From Pagrus major (lineage: Eukaryota > Chordata > Actinopteri > Spariformes > Sparidae): 64,000 nt of DNA. The notes under the pieces are model-generated. The model had not been told where the DNA came from. It saw only the letters and a program-made list of their open reading frames with translations, and made no database searches. Position 1 is the first letter of the stretch. Every line of letters starts with the position of its first letter. Below are positions 1 through 12,809 of the stretch, piece after piece. The stretch is from positions 28,726,710 to 28,790,709 of the forward strand of contig NC_133218.1 in NCBI RefSeq assembly GCF_040436345.1. The letters run 5' to 3'. Both the position numbers and the translations under genes were made by a program.

Positions 1-1942
1 GGGAATGTAATCCCAAAAAATACTGCCTTATACTTCCCTGCTCTCTGTTCTGTACGTGGGCAAATAAAGTGTCTGTCACGTGCTGCATCTTCAGATTAAA
101 TCATTGTCCACCATGCTGGAGAATATGTCAACAGGCGCTGAGATTTCAATCCGTTTCCATCGAATTTAAACTTACGAGTGATATTTTGTGAGATTTCACC
201 AACCGGATTAATTTCATGTACTGGTCACATACAGTGGCTGGATGGTTGAAGTGTAGTGAAAGGCTCTAAATTCTCCCTCTCTGTCACAATTCTGATAAAG
301 GTTGAAGGGATGATGCATCCTGGAACATTACTATGGCTTTCAAATTTGGACAAAAATAGGATTTGATTGATTTTGGCCCTTTTTTCTGAAGTTTTAACAC
401 TATGGTCTGATCTACTGCAAGTTTGTAATGTGTAGTTTTGAAGAAAAAAAAACATGGCTCTCTGAGAAAAAATACAATCCTAACAAATACATTTTTTAAA
501 ACAAAAAAAACAATTTTAAGCATCTGAACAAGATGAGTGCAGAGGAGGATGGTCTAGTGTTATACTAAAAAAGAGAGGGTCAGGAAGAGGAGATGTGAGC
601 AGAGGAGAGCGGGTTAGAAAGTGCAGTGTTGCCACCGGCACTGACAGGAATGATGATCAAAGTAGATCCCACAAGAGAAAAAAAGTGAGTTAAAAATAGA
701 GCAGCGTGGTTAAAAAAAGACACAGTATTCACCTTTGTCTGGTTTTGGCAACAGAGCAGAGATAATGTTCTCTATACATACAGTATGTGTGGGAGTTTAC
801 ACTGCTGTTGGCATTTCTGTCACTTTTCTATGAGTCCTCTTCAGGTTGAACAGCTTTGATATTTACTATTGTTCTTAGTTTATAAGAAATTGGTGATATC
901 AGCCCATTTTCACAGTGTTGATAATAAAATTAACATTACATTACATTAACTAGAAGTGTGATCGCAGTAGATTGCTGATCTCTGCCTATCTCCATAGTCA
1001 GCGTAGGATGTAGCGAGGGTGTCCCTGCAAAATAAAGTCGGGATGAACTTACCCCTTGAATCACTTCCCTTTCTTTCTTTCTGTTTTCCTCACAGCAGGC
1101 GGTGGTTATGCACCTTGATGCTGGTTGCCATTCGCCATGAAACAGAAAACTTTGTTCAGTGTAATGTGATATTTGTGCATTGGTCCGACATCATACACAA
1201 AATGAGGATCTATCTGTTGGAGGAATCTGTTGAGTAGAGATCCAGAGAATTAGAAGCCAGATGAAGCTTTGAAACCTTCACCTCCATGCTGTTAAATAAT
1301 AAATTACAATTTCACCGGGTTAATCAATCAATTATAAACCACTTTTACTCACAAAAATACGCAACTACACACTGGAACTCTACTTGGGTTCACTCAGTAG
1401 TATTTGGCTCTGAAATAATGTCTGTTGAAGCTCTGTTAGATTCAGGCTCATTCCCTGCTGCAGACTATAATGGAGCATCGCTGTGGACTTATATTATTGT
1501 CAGTATTCTGCAGCGACCCCTGATATCTGTACAAAAAAGTGTCCCCTGCTCTCATTAACTGCTGGAACTGCAAAGACAAAGACAAAGGTACACTAAAAAT
1601 CTTGCTCATCAGCTGTTTTGGATGCTACTGGATGAGAATTGAATGCTTTCACAGCCAACTAAAAGTGACCTGCATCTGTGACTGGAAGCCGCCTCATCGC
1701 AAAGCATCATCAGCCTTATTAGGCTCGTGTTTTTCCCTTCGACCAAAGTACACACACACACACACACAGTCATGGCAATAGGACTCTCATGTTAACAACA
1801 ACAGTACATTCTGTGCGGTGTGATCTGTTAGAACAACATCGCTGCCTGATGGTCCAATTTTCTGCATCATGACTCTGTCTTTCTGTTTGCCCGCTGTGCG
1901 TGAGAACAAAAAGTGTTTTTCTAAATGAATTGCATTGCCGTT

Positions 1943-1974
<32 letters not shown>

Positions 1975-2319
1975 ATACTGTACCAAACCGTAACTCATGT
2001 TAACAATTACGGTGTAATCTCCGTTCCTGTAAGTGAGTGTCAGTAGGAAGTTTGTGTACCAGCCAGCTGTGAAATAATGAGCCACTACAGTGCTAAGCCA
2101 CTCAGTGAGGCACGCATGGAGATTTTTCAGAGTATTCATGTGCTCATGTGAGTGACAGTTGTTCACGTCTGGTTATAAAGCTGTGACTGGTCTTTCCTAG
2201 TCACAGGTCCAAGTCTCAGAGTTTATAGTGCACCCACAAACTTCCCTCCTTGACCTTCAAACTGTGCAACTGCATGTGTGCAAGTTTGTTTTTATCAGTT
2301 TGAAGTTTGTTTCTTTCCG

Positions 2320-2500
2320 TCTACAGTTATTACAGAGCCCAAAGGATATTACAAATTGAGACCCACCCCAGCCACAGTCTGTTCACCCTGCTGCCATCTG
2401 GCAACAGATACAGAAGTATCTGCTGTCAGACCACCGGACTATGCAGCAGTTTCATTCCTCACGCTGTGAGACTCCTGAAATCATCCTCAACAGTCCATTA
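2320..2500 (+). mobile_element. 3' end of a non-LTR retrotransposon (LINE) reverse-transcriptase ORF
   Basis: One frame reads LFTLLPSGNRYRSICCQTTG followed by a segment ending FIPHAVRLL. This resembles the tail common to many fish LINE polyproteins (L2/CR1/Rex-like), where LLPSGRRYRS precedes an NSFIP..AVRLLN block. Only about 60 residues remain and no polymerase motifs are present, so it is a 5'-truncated relic. A shorter, more decayed piece of the same motif lies at about 2670-2705. The exact LINE clade cannot be assigned by eye. Confidence 0.5.
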
Positions 2501-2740
2501 TCAAAAAAAGATCTAGCAAGACTCAAGGACTCAGTCATTATTTCATTTTTTAAACCCTCGTTTAAAAAATGACAATAAATGTACCTTGTGCTTTGCAATG
2601 TGAACTAATGTTTTATCTCTATGCAACTCTTAAGTGCTGTATCGTAGACAACTGGATGTGTTTCAGTTCACTGCTGCCTTCTGGCAGAAGATACAGAAGT
2701 CAATGAAACTCATCCAGTTGCCTACGATGCAGCATGTAGA

Positions 2741-2789
2741 ATTACCATGACCTGGATGACTGAGAACCTTCATCAACATCTTACGCTTG
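2741..2789 (+). mobile_element. Short 3' tail shared with the Penelope-like element at 62.8 kb
   Basis: The stretch containing ACCTGGATGACT, then GAACCTTCATCAACATC, matches 62796-62845 with only a few differences. At 62.8 kb it lies just downstream of a Penelope-like GIY-YIG coding tail, so this is probably a severely truncated copy of the same family's 3' end. Confidence 0.5.
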
Positions 2790-4275
2790 CAAAGCTTTGG
2801 AAAGCAATTTTTTTTTTGTACAAAACATCAGCATTTCAGTGAAACACTGAAACTCAAACGCATGCGCCTCAATATTTTGGACAATGTTTCAGATGGACTT
2901 CAGTTGCACTTTTGACCACAGTCAGTGGAAACTACAATGTCATGTCAACTCAGAAAACACTGACTACTTAATTGGTTTCACAGTAATGTGAGGTGACACG
3001 ACACGGGGACAGTTACGGGAGATACTGTCCTTCAACCATTAAAAGATGGATTTCTCCTTTGGGATCAACAAATATCCCAAAATGATGAGATCAGGTTAGA
3101 GCTCAATTACACTGCTGTGCTGAATAAACTGACCTTCTGTTGTGCTCAGCTCATATAGATTGGACGGTGTGGATGTGGGAAAGAGTATTTGAGTGTGTGT
3201 GTGTGTGTGTGTGTGTATGTGTTCCATGGGTAATAGTCCAATCATCCGGTTGAATAAATCTACAATCCAGACACATCTGTACAAACACACGCTGCATTGT
3301 ATCAATTCATATTCCCAACTATTTCTTCTGCCGCTGCCCTGCTTCAATCTCAGTTTCACCTTTCATGTTTCTCAATGTGAACCACCCTTGTTTCCATCTC
3401 TCTCAGAACAGTTTTTTTTTCTTTTCTTTTTTTTCTTTTCTACAGTTTTCTGCAGTTCCCCTACCCTCCCTCTCACCACTGCTTTTCACCCATACAATCC
3501 TGAACAACTGCAGTGAGGCTGCAAACTTTAGTGCTGGCAGAGTACTGCATGTGTGTGAATGTGTGTGTGTGTGTGTTCATGTGCTGCGATGTTGGCATCT
3601 CAACAGAGTTTTTCTATTTTTAGCAATTTGAGGGTAAAGTCTAGCATTACCTAAGAGGGTGTGAGAGATATGGACATGAAGGAGAAAAGCAGATGGGAAA
3701 CAGATAAAAACAGACAACCAAGGAGAGTGAGGTGACGAGCGAAGGAATCTAAACTTTTGTTAACTCAGAATAAACCCCTAAAAATGTATCAACTCGTTTT
3801 CAAGGACTGAACATTTTTCTTTATTTCCCTCCATTTTATAGCCTATAGCCTTTGTCAGGTGTTTATATGGGTGTCTCGCTGTGGACAGATTCTGTCAGCG
3901 TGAAAGCGTCACAACCAAGGCTGAGCGTGGTCCAACTCATGGGTAATGAGTCTCATGTAATAAATGTAGTAATGGCTACTGAGTACTCATGGGTCAGAAC
4001 TTGAACATGTTGACACACGTCTCAGTGTGATCCCATCGCAAGAGATTATCATTACATAGACTCTTTAGATATACAACGTGTATCTGTGTATTTAAGTTGC
4101 TGCACAGTTTGTAGATGAGAACAGAAATGCACACGTGTCTGACAAAACCCACCTGCCAGACAAGTTTTCTGCTGTTTCAGTGTTTGGAGACAGCAGCACG
4201 GGTGCAATCAATACTTTCCTCTTGGGACTAATGAACACAGCACACTTATCATACAAAACTGGGACACTTGCCTTG

Positions 4276-4278
<3 letters not shown>

Positions 4279-4320
<42 letters not shown>
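4279..4320. repeat. (TG)n microsatellite
   Basis: About 21 uninterrupted TG units. Similar uninterrupted (CA/TG)n tracts occur at 1942-1969 and 26823-26853. Confidence 0.95.
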
Positions 4321-4322
<2 letters not shown>

Positions 4323-5479
4323 CCAAACCACGCGCTACTGAAACCTGATGCAAAGTGTCACAAATGTCACATCATGCAATAATTATGATACATTACAATG
4401 TGTCACGTGTGTGATCAGTTTACTTTAAATTATGCAGTAATTAAAAACTAATGCATACAAACAGTTTAAAAGTCTCTTAATTTGTAATCCATTCAGAATC
4501 CATTAACAATGAGACCATTTTGCACACACAGTATGTTCTAATAACATTTTTATCCTTAACTTCTTCATATTTAATTATATTCTCCAAATGAGTATGATCA
4601 TTTTCTGCACGGTAACTCTGAGGAATCACTTCAAAATAAAGCGTTAGTGGGACATCTTGTGGACACCTACCAGCAGTGCATACAGGACATTTTCTTTAAC
4701 ACTGTGCTATTTGGGTAAATTCAGAAAACATAATATACATTTTAATTACTATTTTCTGTTATCAATAAGTCCTTATGATATTTTATTCAATTTTAGCGAA
4801 GAGGCCAACATAAATTGCATCACAATAACACTATATTTAATGGCAATATACAGGCTCTAACTTAGCTACCTGTGCCCAATTTCAGGTGAATCAATTAGTT
4901 TGTTATTCCAGCTATAGAAAAAAGAGTGAATAAAATGGTTTCTTCCAGCACCAGTGCCACATATATCCTACGCATACTTACACACACAACTAGCTGTGTT
5001 AATACAGGACTGTGCTGATGTAAACAGAGGTGTGTGTGTGAAGTGCTTGATGTCAGCCACTTGTGTGAACAAGGTGCTGCTCATTCTGGCCTTTAATATA
5101 ATAAAATTACATAAATCTGCCTCCAAATATTGGGCAGGTCCTTCATGTCTCCAAAAACTATACTTGTACCAGGTACTAATCATGCTGAGACTGAGTACAG
5201 ACTGAATCACAGTGTTTGTTTACAGCTACTTTCTGGTAGAAAACACCTGCATCACGCACTAGCTGACATTCATTTTATTATAAGTGTATATATGTATTTT
5301 TTATTTTATTTTTGTTGTTAATCTAAAAGGGACTGCGCACATTTAAAAAAATAAAGCACAACATGAAGGTCAGATAGGTCGGACAGCATGTTTTACTGTG
5401 TCTGTGTGGCGGAAAACGACAACAGAAAAAGGGATAAAAACACAGACACATATTTCCATAATGCAAATCAACTGCGAGT

Positions 5480-5898
5480 AATCTACCCGGAAGTGCCTGT
5501 TGTTGTCACGCACAAAAGCCTCCCAGACAGACTGAGGGCACTTTTTTTTCCTTTTCTACAACCCTCCCTGCTGTCTCGCAGCCTACTCCGGGAAACCTGA
5601 CTGTCGGTGCGGACGTGGCGCGGCGGAAAACCCGGAGAGAGGAGCACGAAGAGCGGCCGTCTGCGCAGACTCGGTGACACGGCAGTGGCGTCGCTCCTCC
5701 ACGTGGACCCTGTCATTGACCAAAACACCGCGGTCTCCGTGGCAGCCGGGGAGGGGGGGCGCGCGTGCCGCCGCCGCCGTTGCGCAGTGCAGACCGGGCG
5801 GCACGAGGCGGGGCGGAGGTGCTCTCCAGACATGAAGCTGTGAACCAAAACCCGACCTGAATTAAAGCTTTTTTTTTTTTACCGTCCACACATCAGCT
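5480..5898 (+). promoter_or_regulatory. CpG-rich promoter and 5' UTR of cgref1
   Basis: This is the most CpG-dense block in the left part of the window, immediately before the cgref1 start. An ETS/GABP-type site CCGGAAGTG lies at 5487-5495, and two TGCGCAG motifs resembling NRF1 half-sites lie further downstream. A three-codon upstream frame (ATG AAG CTG TGA) at 5832-5843 precedes the main ATG at 5899. The transcription start is not known. The call rests on base composition and position. Confidence 0.6.
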
Positions 5899-8800
5899 AT
5901 GCAGACAGGTAGGCTCACTGTCACTAGAGACACAGACCTTCACAGCCTGTTTATCCAGCTGGAGACCTCATTAAGCCTCCACTGTACATACTTACACATA
6001 CATACCGTATTTTAATCTTTTACACCCGTAGCCATGCTATTATTTTATGCTACAGCTAGCCGTCTTTTCGTGTATTCCTCGTTTTAATTCAGCCGTGTAA
6101 AGTCAAAGCAAGAAGACAGTGTGAGCTCCTCAGTAATTATCAGTGTACATACAGTACACAGGCTGTAGCAGTGCTGCTGCAGTGAGTTGTCGGGGATGTG
6201 AGTGCCTCGATGTTAGCATCGCTGCTGCTTCAAAATGAGGAAGCTGCAGCAGCACAGGTAGTTTGTGATTTAATGGGGATAAATCGGTGTACTCACACAC
6301 CAACTCTGTAATCCATCCTCCAACATCGCAGATACATGGGCTGACCACAGGGGACTGTGTGGATGGACAGCTAAATTTAGATGTGGAGATTTTAATTGAT
6401 TTTGCCACAATGGAGCATAAGCTGCACCAGCTGTCTTCATGGTCGTGTTGTGTGTAGGCAGGAGGTGTTACATGTAGATGGACAATTTGACACTGATAAT
6501 AACACACATTACTACTAGGTTATGATGGATTCTCCACCACAGTTTGCTCAGATACAGATCAGTGTGGGAAAAGGCTCTTTATTCCAGTTCAGTTGCTTTC
6601 AGTGACACTATGGCATATGGGCAGATAATATCATGATGGCTGCTGTGACTTAATGTTGTCCTCCAATGTGTTTGTAGGTGTGTTCATGGAATCTCACCTG
6701 GTCAGGTTGGTCCCTTGTGTCCTGTCCCTGATCGTTCTCACTCACTTGTGCCTGGCTGCACCGGGTCAACCAGGGACACAAAGGTAAACCCACCTGCCTA
6801 CACACAAGTTTCGCCCTCTCTTTTTTTTCAGACATCCCAAGATATTAACATTTTTAGTCTTTCATGCTGCAAGGTATATTATGCCATAATTGATGACTTT
6901 TTAGTGTCATAACAACTAAATGTGCACAATGAGGCTGCAAGGGCTGCAATATCAAAATGGCCAAGATTTACCTACAACGCTGTCCGGATTAAGCAGATGT
7001 TTTGCAAAACTTGACAAATGACGTACAGTATATCTCATGTAAGGAGCATTCAGTCCTGTTGTGATTGCCAGCAAAGGAAACTGTCTTTCATCTCTGTTAT
7101 ATTAAACTTTAGAGAGAAGAAATGAGGCTTATGGTCACCTATATATTTATATCTTGGCATGGTTGAAAGTAATGAAAAAAAAGAAAAATCCATCTTTAAT
7201 TGTTTGTCTCTCAGGGAGGAATCCATAGATGCACGTCCCCCTTCAGGTGCGTTAGCCAATCCCTTTGGCTCTGGAGAGGAGGACCGCTGGTAAGTTACAC
7301 ATGGACTCTAAGTCTGTGTTAATCTTTATTCTTACAGTATGGCTAAATGTTGCACTCAAAATGCAACTTGAAAATCCAAAATTATTCTCAGAGAATGATG
7401 AATTATGTATTATATGGAATAAAGATATTTACTGTCATGCATTGTTTTGTGAAACTACTGTGTGACTATAAGTTAATACTAAAACCAGGAACACAACATG
7501 AAAACCACATGCAAATTTGTTCAATCTGCAGTGTGTTTTAGTGCATTAAGCAGCTGACGTCTGCGTACCCTTTGGACTTTGGCTGCTGTGTTGTGCTTAT
7601 GATGTGGACTCCTTCTTATAATGATAAGATTACATGAGCAATCATTTTCCCTTCATGGCGATAGAGATCATATACATTGTCCTCACACAGAGCAAAACAT
7701 GATGGCTCACTGTTGGTATCTCGGCTCATATCTTTGTTACTGGTCAGCTGTACAGTAACATAAAATGAATGAATTACAGGTTTAATTTATTCAGAGGCAC
7801 AGCTACTTTATGGACTTAGTGTGATGAGATATGTGGTTGCTGACGATGTGGCTGCAGCTTCTTTTCACTGACTGATAAGATTAATGGATGTGTACACTGC
7901 TCTATCATTGTGGTTGCTTAAGTCTATGGCATGTATGACCACACTGTTTGTCAGCTGTGTGTGAATAAAATCTGCAGCTCGATTCCCGTGAGGCTGAGGT
8001 GCAGTCGGTACAAATATTTCACTTGTTAGATGAGAGCTGCAGTATTTCAGCCATGTTGCTTTGGATGCAAGCTCTACTTAATCTACCATTTGGCCTGTGC
8101 ATTGGACTACAAAGCAGCTGATTTAAAATTGTGTCTGCAGGTGACACATTCAACTGACTATCTGGAATCACAAATTTCACAAATACTTAAATAATAATCA
8201 AAATGCCTCTGGAGGGACTATGAAGCTGAAATATATTTCTTTCTTGTACCACCACCTCTAAAGTTTCCCCAATGAAATAAAATGAAAAAAAGTAAAAGGT
8301 GTATAAAGGTGCTTGGCTCTCAAAGGGTTAAGTGAAGACAAACGAAGGAAACCTGCAAGTGCCAGGCTATTGTCAGTGACGCTGATGTAGGTCACCCGGT
8401 TGAACGGTGACTTTTGACTCACTGAACTAGATTGCAGATTGTTCAGAATTACCCTCGATCAGGAAGAACAAAAGACTGAAAAGAAATCTCATCAGGGCCT
8501 AAACAGACCAGATTTTCTGGCTGACTGTTAGGATGAGGTCTCTATGTCAAGGAAGGACTCACATCTCTTAAGCCTTCACAAAAGTGGGCTGGCACTCCCT
8601 GAATGGCTATGAGGGAAATGCTGCTCTCAAACATTAATTAAGTGTTACTCTCCACACCCTGTACAACAGGTGACCTGAATCTATTGCAATCAATCCAGAG
8701 GGATTTTGACATTCAGCTAAAATAGAAATATAGCAAGTACCAAAAAATGGGACTGCTCATTAAAGATATGATGAACTGAGAAAAACACCAAATACGTGAC

Positions 8801-10445
8801 AATGATTGTTGCTGAGGTGGCACGTCCCTCTGGTATGTGGAGTTATGACATGAAATCATGCCCTCTAGTGGCTGAAAATCATAGAGAGTCACTACTGTGC
8901 TTCAGGGGTGAGGCAGCCTGCACAAGAATCAAGATAACGCAGGGAGAATTTAAATATTTTGTCTTCTTCTTTTGCCTCTCTGAGCTTTTGTAGCCAGTCT
9001 GATTATGTGTGCTTTAACATGACTGTTAATGGCTTAAACATGACTCAAGTCCTGCTGGGTTGAACAAATCTGACCCCTCAGTATTAATCCTAGGCTCTTA
9101 ATGTTTACTGATTGATCTAAATGTACTTTGTGTTGTGTGAACCACAGGTTGCTGCAAAGTTACATTAAATCCACCCTAAAGGATGGCCAAGGAGGACCAG
9201 AAATCAGCAACTGGGAGCAAGGTAGACATCTACACCAACAAACACTCATTTTACTTCTGATACAGAGCTGCTCCTTCAATCACTGTTATCAAATATGCAG
9301 ACTGTATTCACACAGACCACTCTGTAGAAAATAAACATTCTTAGCATCTGATCAGAGAAGCTGTTTGTCTGTAACTCTATGTCCCAAACAATCGTTTCGG
9401 TATTTAACATGTCAGTCTTTTCCTGCTTTGTGTCAGAGATATTCTACCTGTTTCGTCTTTATGACTACGATCGCAGTGGGCTCCTGGATGGCTTGGAGAT
9501 GATGAGGCTGCTCTCAGACTTTAACTCCCATCATACACCTGGAGCACAGACCAATGAGCTGGTAAGGAAGGAGTGGCTGTGTGTTTATCTGTGCTGACAA
9601 AGTATTGTGTCTACCAAACACTTTACTCATAACCTCACACTGTTTATCTGATCTGAGTTATATCTTTGTGTGTGTGTCTGCGAACATGCAGGTGGTGTCT
9701 ATGGTAGATTTTTTACTCCAGGCTCAGGATTCAAACCAGGACGGCATGTTAGCCCCATCTGAGCTGCTGTCTCCTCCAAAACCTCACGCACAGGTATTGT
9801 ACATCTACAGACAAGCCACAAGAGACAAAGTACAGTCAACCTAATCAAAATGTAACAATGTCAGGCATTATGATGATTTTTGTTTGCCCTACTGGTACAA
9901 CTTGTAGTAACCAGTAAAAAAATAGAACATCTACGGGACATAAAAGATTTTGATAGGTGGAAATAGTTGTTTGAAAAAGCAGTCCAATATTAAGGTACGC
10001 TTAGTAACACTTTCAAATATACAGTATAAACAAAAATGTATCAAATATAATATAAAGATTGAAAGCGAGTAAGAGTACCTTGAGCTTACAAGTGTCAAAT
10101 TTTATCACAGATTAACATGTAGACTGAAGTATTTACGGAGCTGTACCTAGTTTTATTCTCTGCCTCATTTGTGGTTGACTGCAGTAACTTTTTCTACCAC
10201 AGGACTCCAGCAACAACAACGCACCTCACCAGGAGCAGGCGTTGGCAAACCCTGCTAATGGTGATGACAATATGAAGGCAGGAGCAGCTCATCAGGAGTT
10301 GGAGCCTCAAGCTGAAGAGCAAATTCAACAGGAAGTAAAGACTGTAGAAGAAGAACACATAAAACAAGTAGATGAACAGCATGTACAACAAATCCCAGAA
10401 CAAGGGCATGACCAACCGGTTCATCTAGGGCAACCAGAGATATGA
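5899..10445 (+). CDS. cgref1: Cell growth regulator with EF-hand domain 1 (CGREF1)
   Basis: Seven coding exons join in phase: 5899-5908, 6678-6783, 7215-7289, 9148-9221, 9437-9561, 9692-9793 and 10203-10445, giving 244 residues. The N-terminus is a signal peptide: a hydrophobic core VLSLIVLTHLCLAA, with the first ATG in the tiny exon 1 and a second in-frame ATG at codon 7. Two EF-hand loops are intact: residues 98-109 (DYDRSGLLDGLE) and 143-154 (DSNQDGMLAPSE), each with acidic positions 1, 3 and 12. The C-terminal 80 residues are Gln/Glu-rich without a globular domain, as in mammalian CGREF1. MCFD2 has a similar EF-hand pair but lacks this tail. The family is secreted, binds calcium and has been linked to growth control and adhesion. 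The gene lies upstream of drc8 in the same orientation. A poly(A) signal candidate is near 11100. Confidence 0.85.
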
Positions 10446-12056
10446 ATACAAACACACAGATGCTGGTTCTGTCCACACTATCATCATGTGTTCACACCAG
10501 CAGAAGACTGATGATAGAGTTAAAACAATGCCCTCAACTGAGAGGACGTTTTCTTCTTCTTCATCCCTATGAATGGTTTCTCTCTTGATTTGAATGCTAA
10601 GATTCTACCTTTCATCTCACCTGACTGTTAGATGGTTGATAAATGAAAAGGTGAACATGTTTAAATTATTGCCATCACTTTATTGAAAAACATTTTCTAC
10701 AAGGAGAACTAATTGGTATTAATTATGAAGTCAAATATTTATAGAGCTGTAAAGGGGACAGAAGTACTGAATTTCAAATGCAATATTATCAAATGTTATT
10801 AAAACGGAAGCCATCATTAGTAGATATTTGTACTCTGGAATATTTGATTTTCTTTAATTGTATTTATTACCCTTTTTTGTCACACATGAGCTTTTCTATG
10901 TAGATTATGTTGTTCATGTACACACTGGTTGGCCTTATTGTGTCTGACTCACCACAGGCTTCGGATATGCACTAGGAGTGCATCTGGACTGTTATCTAGT
11001 AAAACTGGTCTCATTTACATACTGGTGTGCCATACATTTAAAATGTTGTCCTCCTTGAGAATTTGTTCAGCCCACACATTCACTTAAATCATTTAATGAA
11101 TAAAATAAGGTTATTCAGAAGAAAAATCCCATCTTATTATGCAATATTTGCCAGGTCTTAATTAATTTAATGCACGTGTATGATCCCATAAGCATTATAT
11201 TTGGATGAGAATTGTGATGTGCCTGAATGAGTTGGAAACCATGAAAATTACAGACCAGTGGTGGGCTCTTAATGAGTTACAGCCATCTACCACCAGTCTT
11301 TCATCCTGATAGTTGAGGTCAGCCAGGCCCTTGCGAAGTAACATAAGATGTAATTAAATTTTAAATTCAGCCTCTGTCTGCAATCAGTTTTTTTTTATGT
11401 TTTTTTTTTTTTTTAACATTTATGCATTTATACAGCTGAAGAAAATAAACATTTATTTGCCCTGTCCCTTTCTTTCTGTCTCCTGTTTCTACGATTTGTT
11501 TGATTTGTCAGAATTCAGTTTTAAACAGCCAAACACAATACATACAAAGACTGTATGTATATGATTATACAGTAAATAAAATAGGAAAAGTTAAGAGAAC
11601 AAAAATGAACGAATTGCGTGAATTAATTATGCATTTAATTTAAAAATATACAATTAAATTATTTGTATACATATATTTGTTATTCAAAGGTAGTGAACGG
11701 GCCTCCTTCGCATGGACTAAAACATTTTGCCATCAAAATATAAAAATTTACAACATAAGCTTAAGATAACATTAACTAAACTAAAATATTCTTCGCAGGC
11801 ACCTGTCAAAGCTTGGAACATGTCAGAAAAAAGTAGTTTATACTGTACAAAAACAGGTACTTTACTGCAAAACAGTATTTTAAAATAAAGGCTACTTGAA
11901 TTTATTACATATAGCTCTGAGTAATGGACCTCCATGAATAGACCTTTGATCACAGCAGCCATTTTGACATGAAATAGTAGGTGAACATTAACTCCAGAAT
12001 GCAGTACTTTATAGTAAAAAGTCTTTTTATGTTTTCAACAAGTTCCTTTACATGTT
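10446..12056. other. cgref1 3' UTR and AT-rich intergenic DNA
   Basis: The first several hundred bases are probably cgref1 3' UTR: A/T-rich, no reading frame, and an AATAAA near 11100 that could end the transcript. The rest holds a poly-T tract near 11390-11415 and no recognisable gene. Confidence 0.5.
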
Positions 12057-12139
12057 TCAATGCACATTGATCCTGAAGATAATGTATTTCAGTGAACCCT
12101 CTCATAATTAATTTTTACACAGATTTGTGTAGGCTATGT
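12057..12139 (+). repeat. 83-bp direct repeat, left copy, flanking the foldback element
   Basis: Begins TCAATGCACATTGATCCTGA and ends GGCTATGT. The same 83 bases recur at 12727-12809 with one substitution seen. The two copies exactly bracket the inverted-repeat element at 12139-12726. Confidence 0.9.
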
Positions 12140-12726
12140 ACGGAAGCCCTAAAGGGCCATGCATTCATACATTTTATTTCCTCCGTTTTCCCGTGATAAC
12201 AAGTTAATTTCATTTGTTTTCTCGAGATCTCGAGTTATTATCTCGAAATAACAACTGCCGTTTTCCCGAGATAACGGGATAATTTTCTCGAGATCTTGAG
12301 ATAACGAAACGATAGTGTAGTATATTAAATCATTGCAGGAAACATCATTCAGTGTAGCAACGTCAGAGGAGCAGGAGCATATCGATCACCGCATCACATA
12401 TGTTTTCAATCAAGGCCTGAAAAAAGACGGTTAGCAAGGCTTCAGCTATATCAGCGGCGCAATCTAAGTGAGCCTGATGTCGTCATTTACTACATAGCTG
12501 ACCAGCTATGTAGTTAATGAGGAGATCTCGAATTACTTATATCGTTATCTCGGGAAAACAAAGTTTCGTTATCTCGAGAAAATTATCTCGTTATCTCGGG
12601 AAAACGGCAGTTGTTATTTCGAGATAATAACTCGAGATCTCGAGAAAACAAATGAAATTAACTCGTTATCACGGGAAAATGGAGGAAATAAAATGTATGA
12701 ATGCATGGCCCTTTAGGGCTTCCGTA
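12139..12726. mobile_element. Foldback / long-inverted-repeat DNA element, non-autonomous
   Basis: The ends are inverted copies starting TACGGAAGCCCTAAAGGGCC, and the arms stay nearly identical for about 165-175 bp (left arm 12139 to about 12310, right arm about 12550-12726). The arms contain repeated short motifs built on CTCGAGAT and CCCGAGATAACG, so each arm is itself partly palindromic. About 220 bp of unrelated sequence forms the loop. No transposase frame is present. The structure suggests a foldback or MITE-like transposon that depends on enzymes supplied elsewhere. The superfamily cannot be named. The flanks are duplicated over 83 bp, far longer than the usual target duplication of a few bases. 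Confidence 0.85.
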
Positions 12727-12809
12727 TCAATGCACATTGATCCTGAAGATAATGTATTTCAGTGAACCCTCTCATAATTTATTTTTACACAGATTTGTGT
12801 AGGCTATGT
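12727..12809 (+). repeat. 83-bp direct repeat, right copy
   Basis: Matches 12057-12139 with one visible difference (AATTAATTT versus AATTTATTT) and starts immediately after the right end of the foldback element. Confidence 0.9.

Larger units (their letters stand above)
1..5590. other. Intergenic stretch upstream of cgref1
   Basis: I recognise no gene here. An AATAAA at 63-68 could be the poly(A) signal of a plus-strand gene lying off the left edge, but nothing else supports this. The stretch holds (CA)n microsatellites near 1750, 1942-1969, 3195-3216, 3555-3575 and 4279-4320, a T/C-rich tract near 3410-3440, and retroelement 3' tails at 2.3-2.8 kb. Open frames here are short, overlap simple repeats and show no family resemblance. 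Confidence 0.6.

Noticed and set aside
2140-2215. Short hairpin TGTGACT...AGTCACA as a possible small RNA
   Set aside because: The stem is under 10 bp with no flanking stem extension, so it does not fit a microRNA precursor.
5483-5848. 121-codon Arg-rich minus-strand frame over the cgref1 promoter
   Set aside because: CpG-rich DNA often opens long Arg/Pro-rich frames. There is no domain, and the location fits a promoter/5' UTR.
8300-8760. Stretch that looked like a decayed retroelement (CACCCTGTACAACAGGTGACC region)
   Set aside because: No terminal repeat and no protein motif could be found. Naming a family would be a guess.
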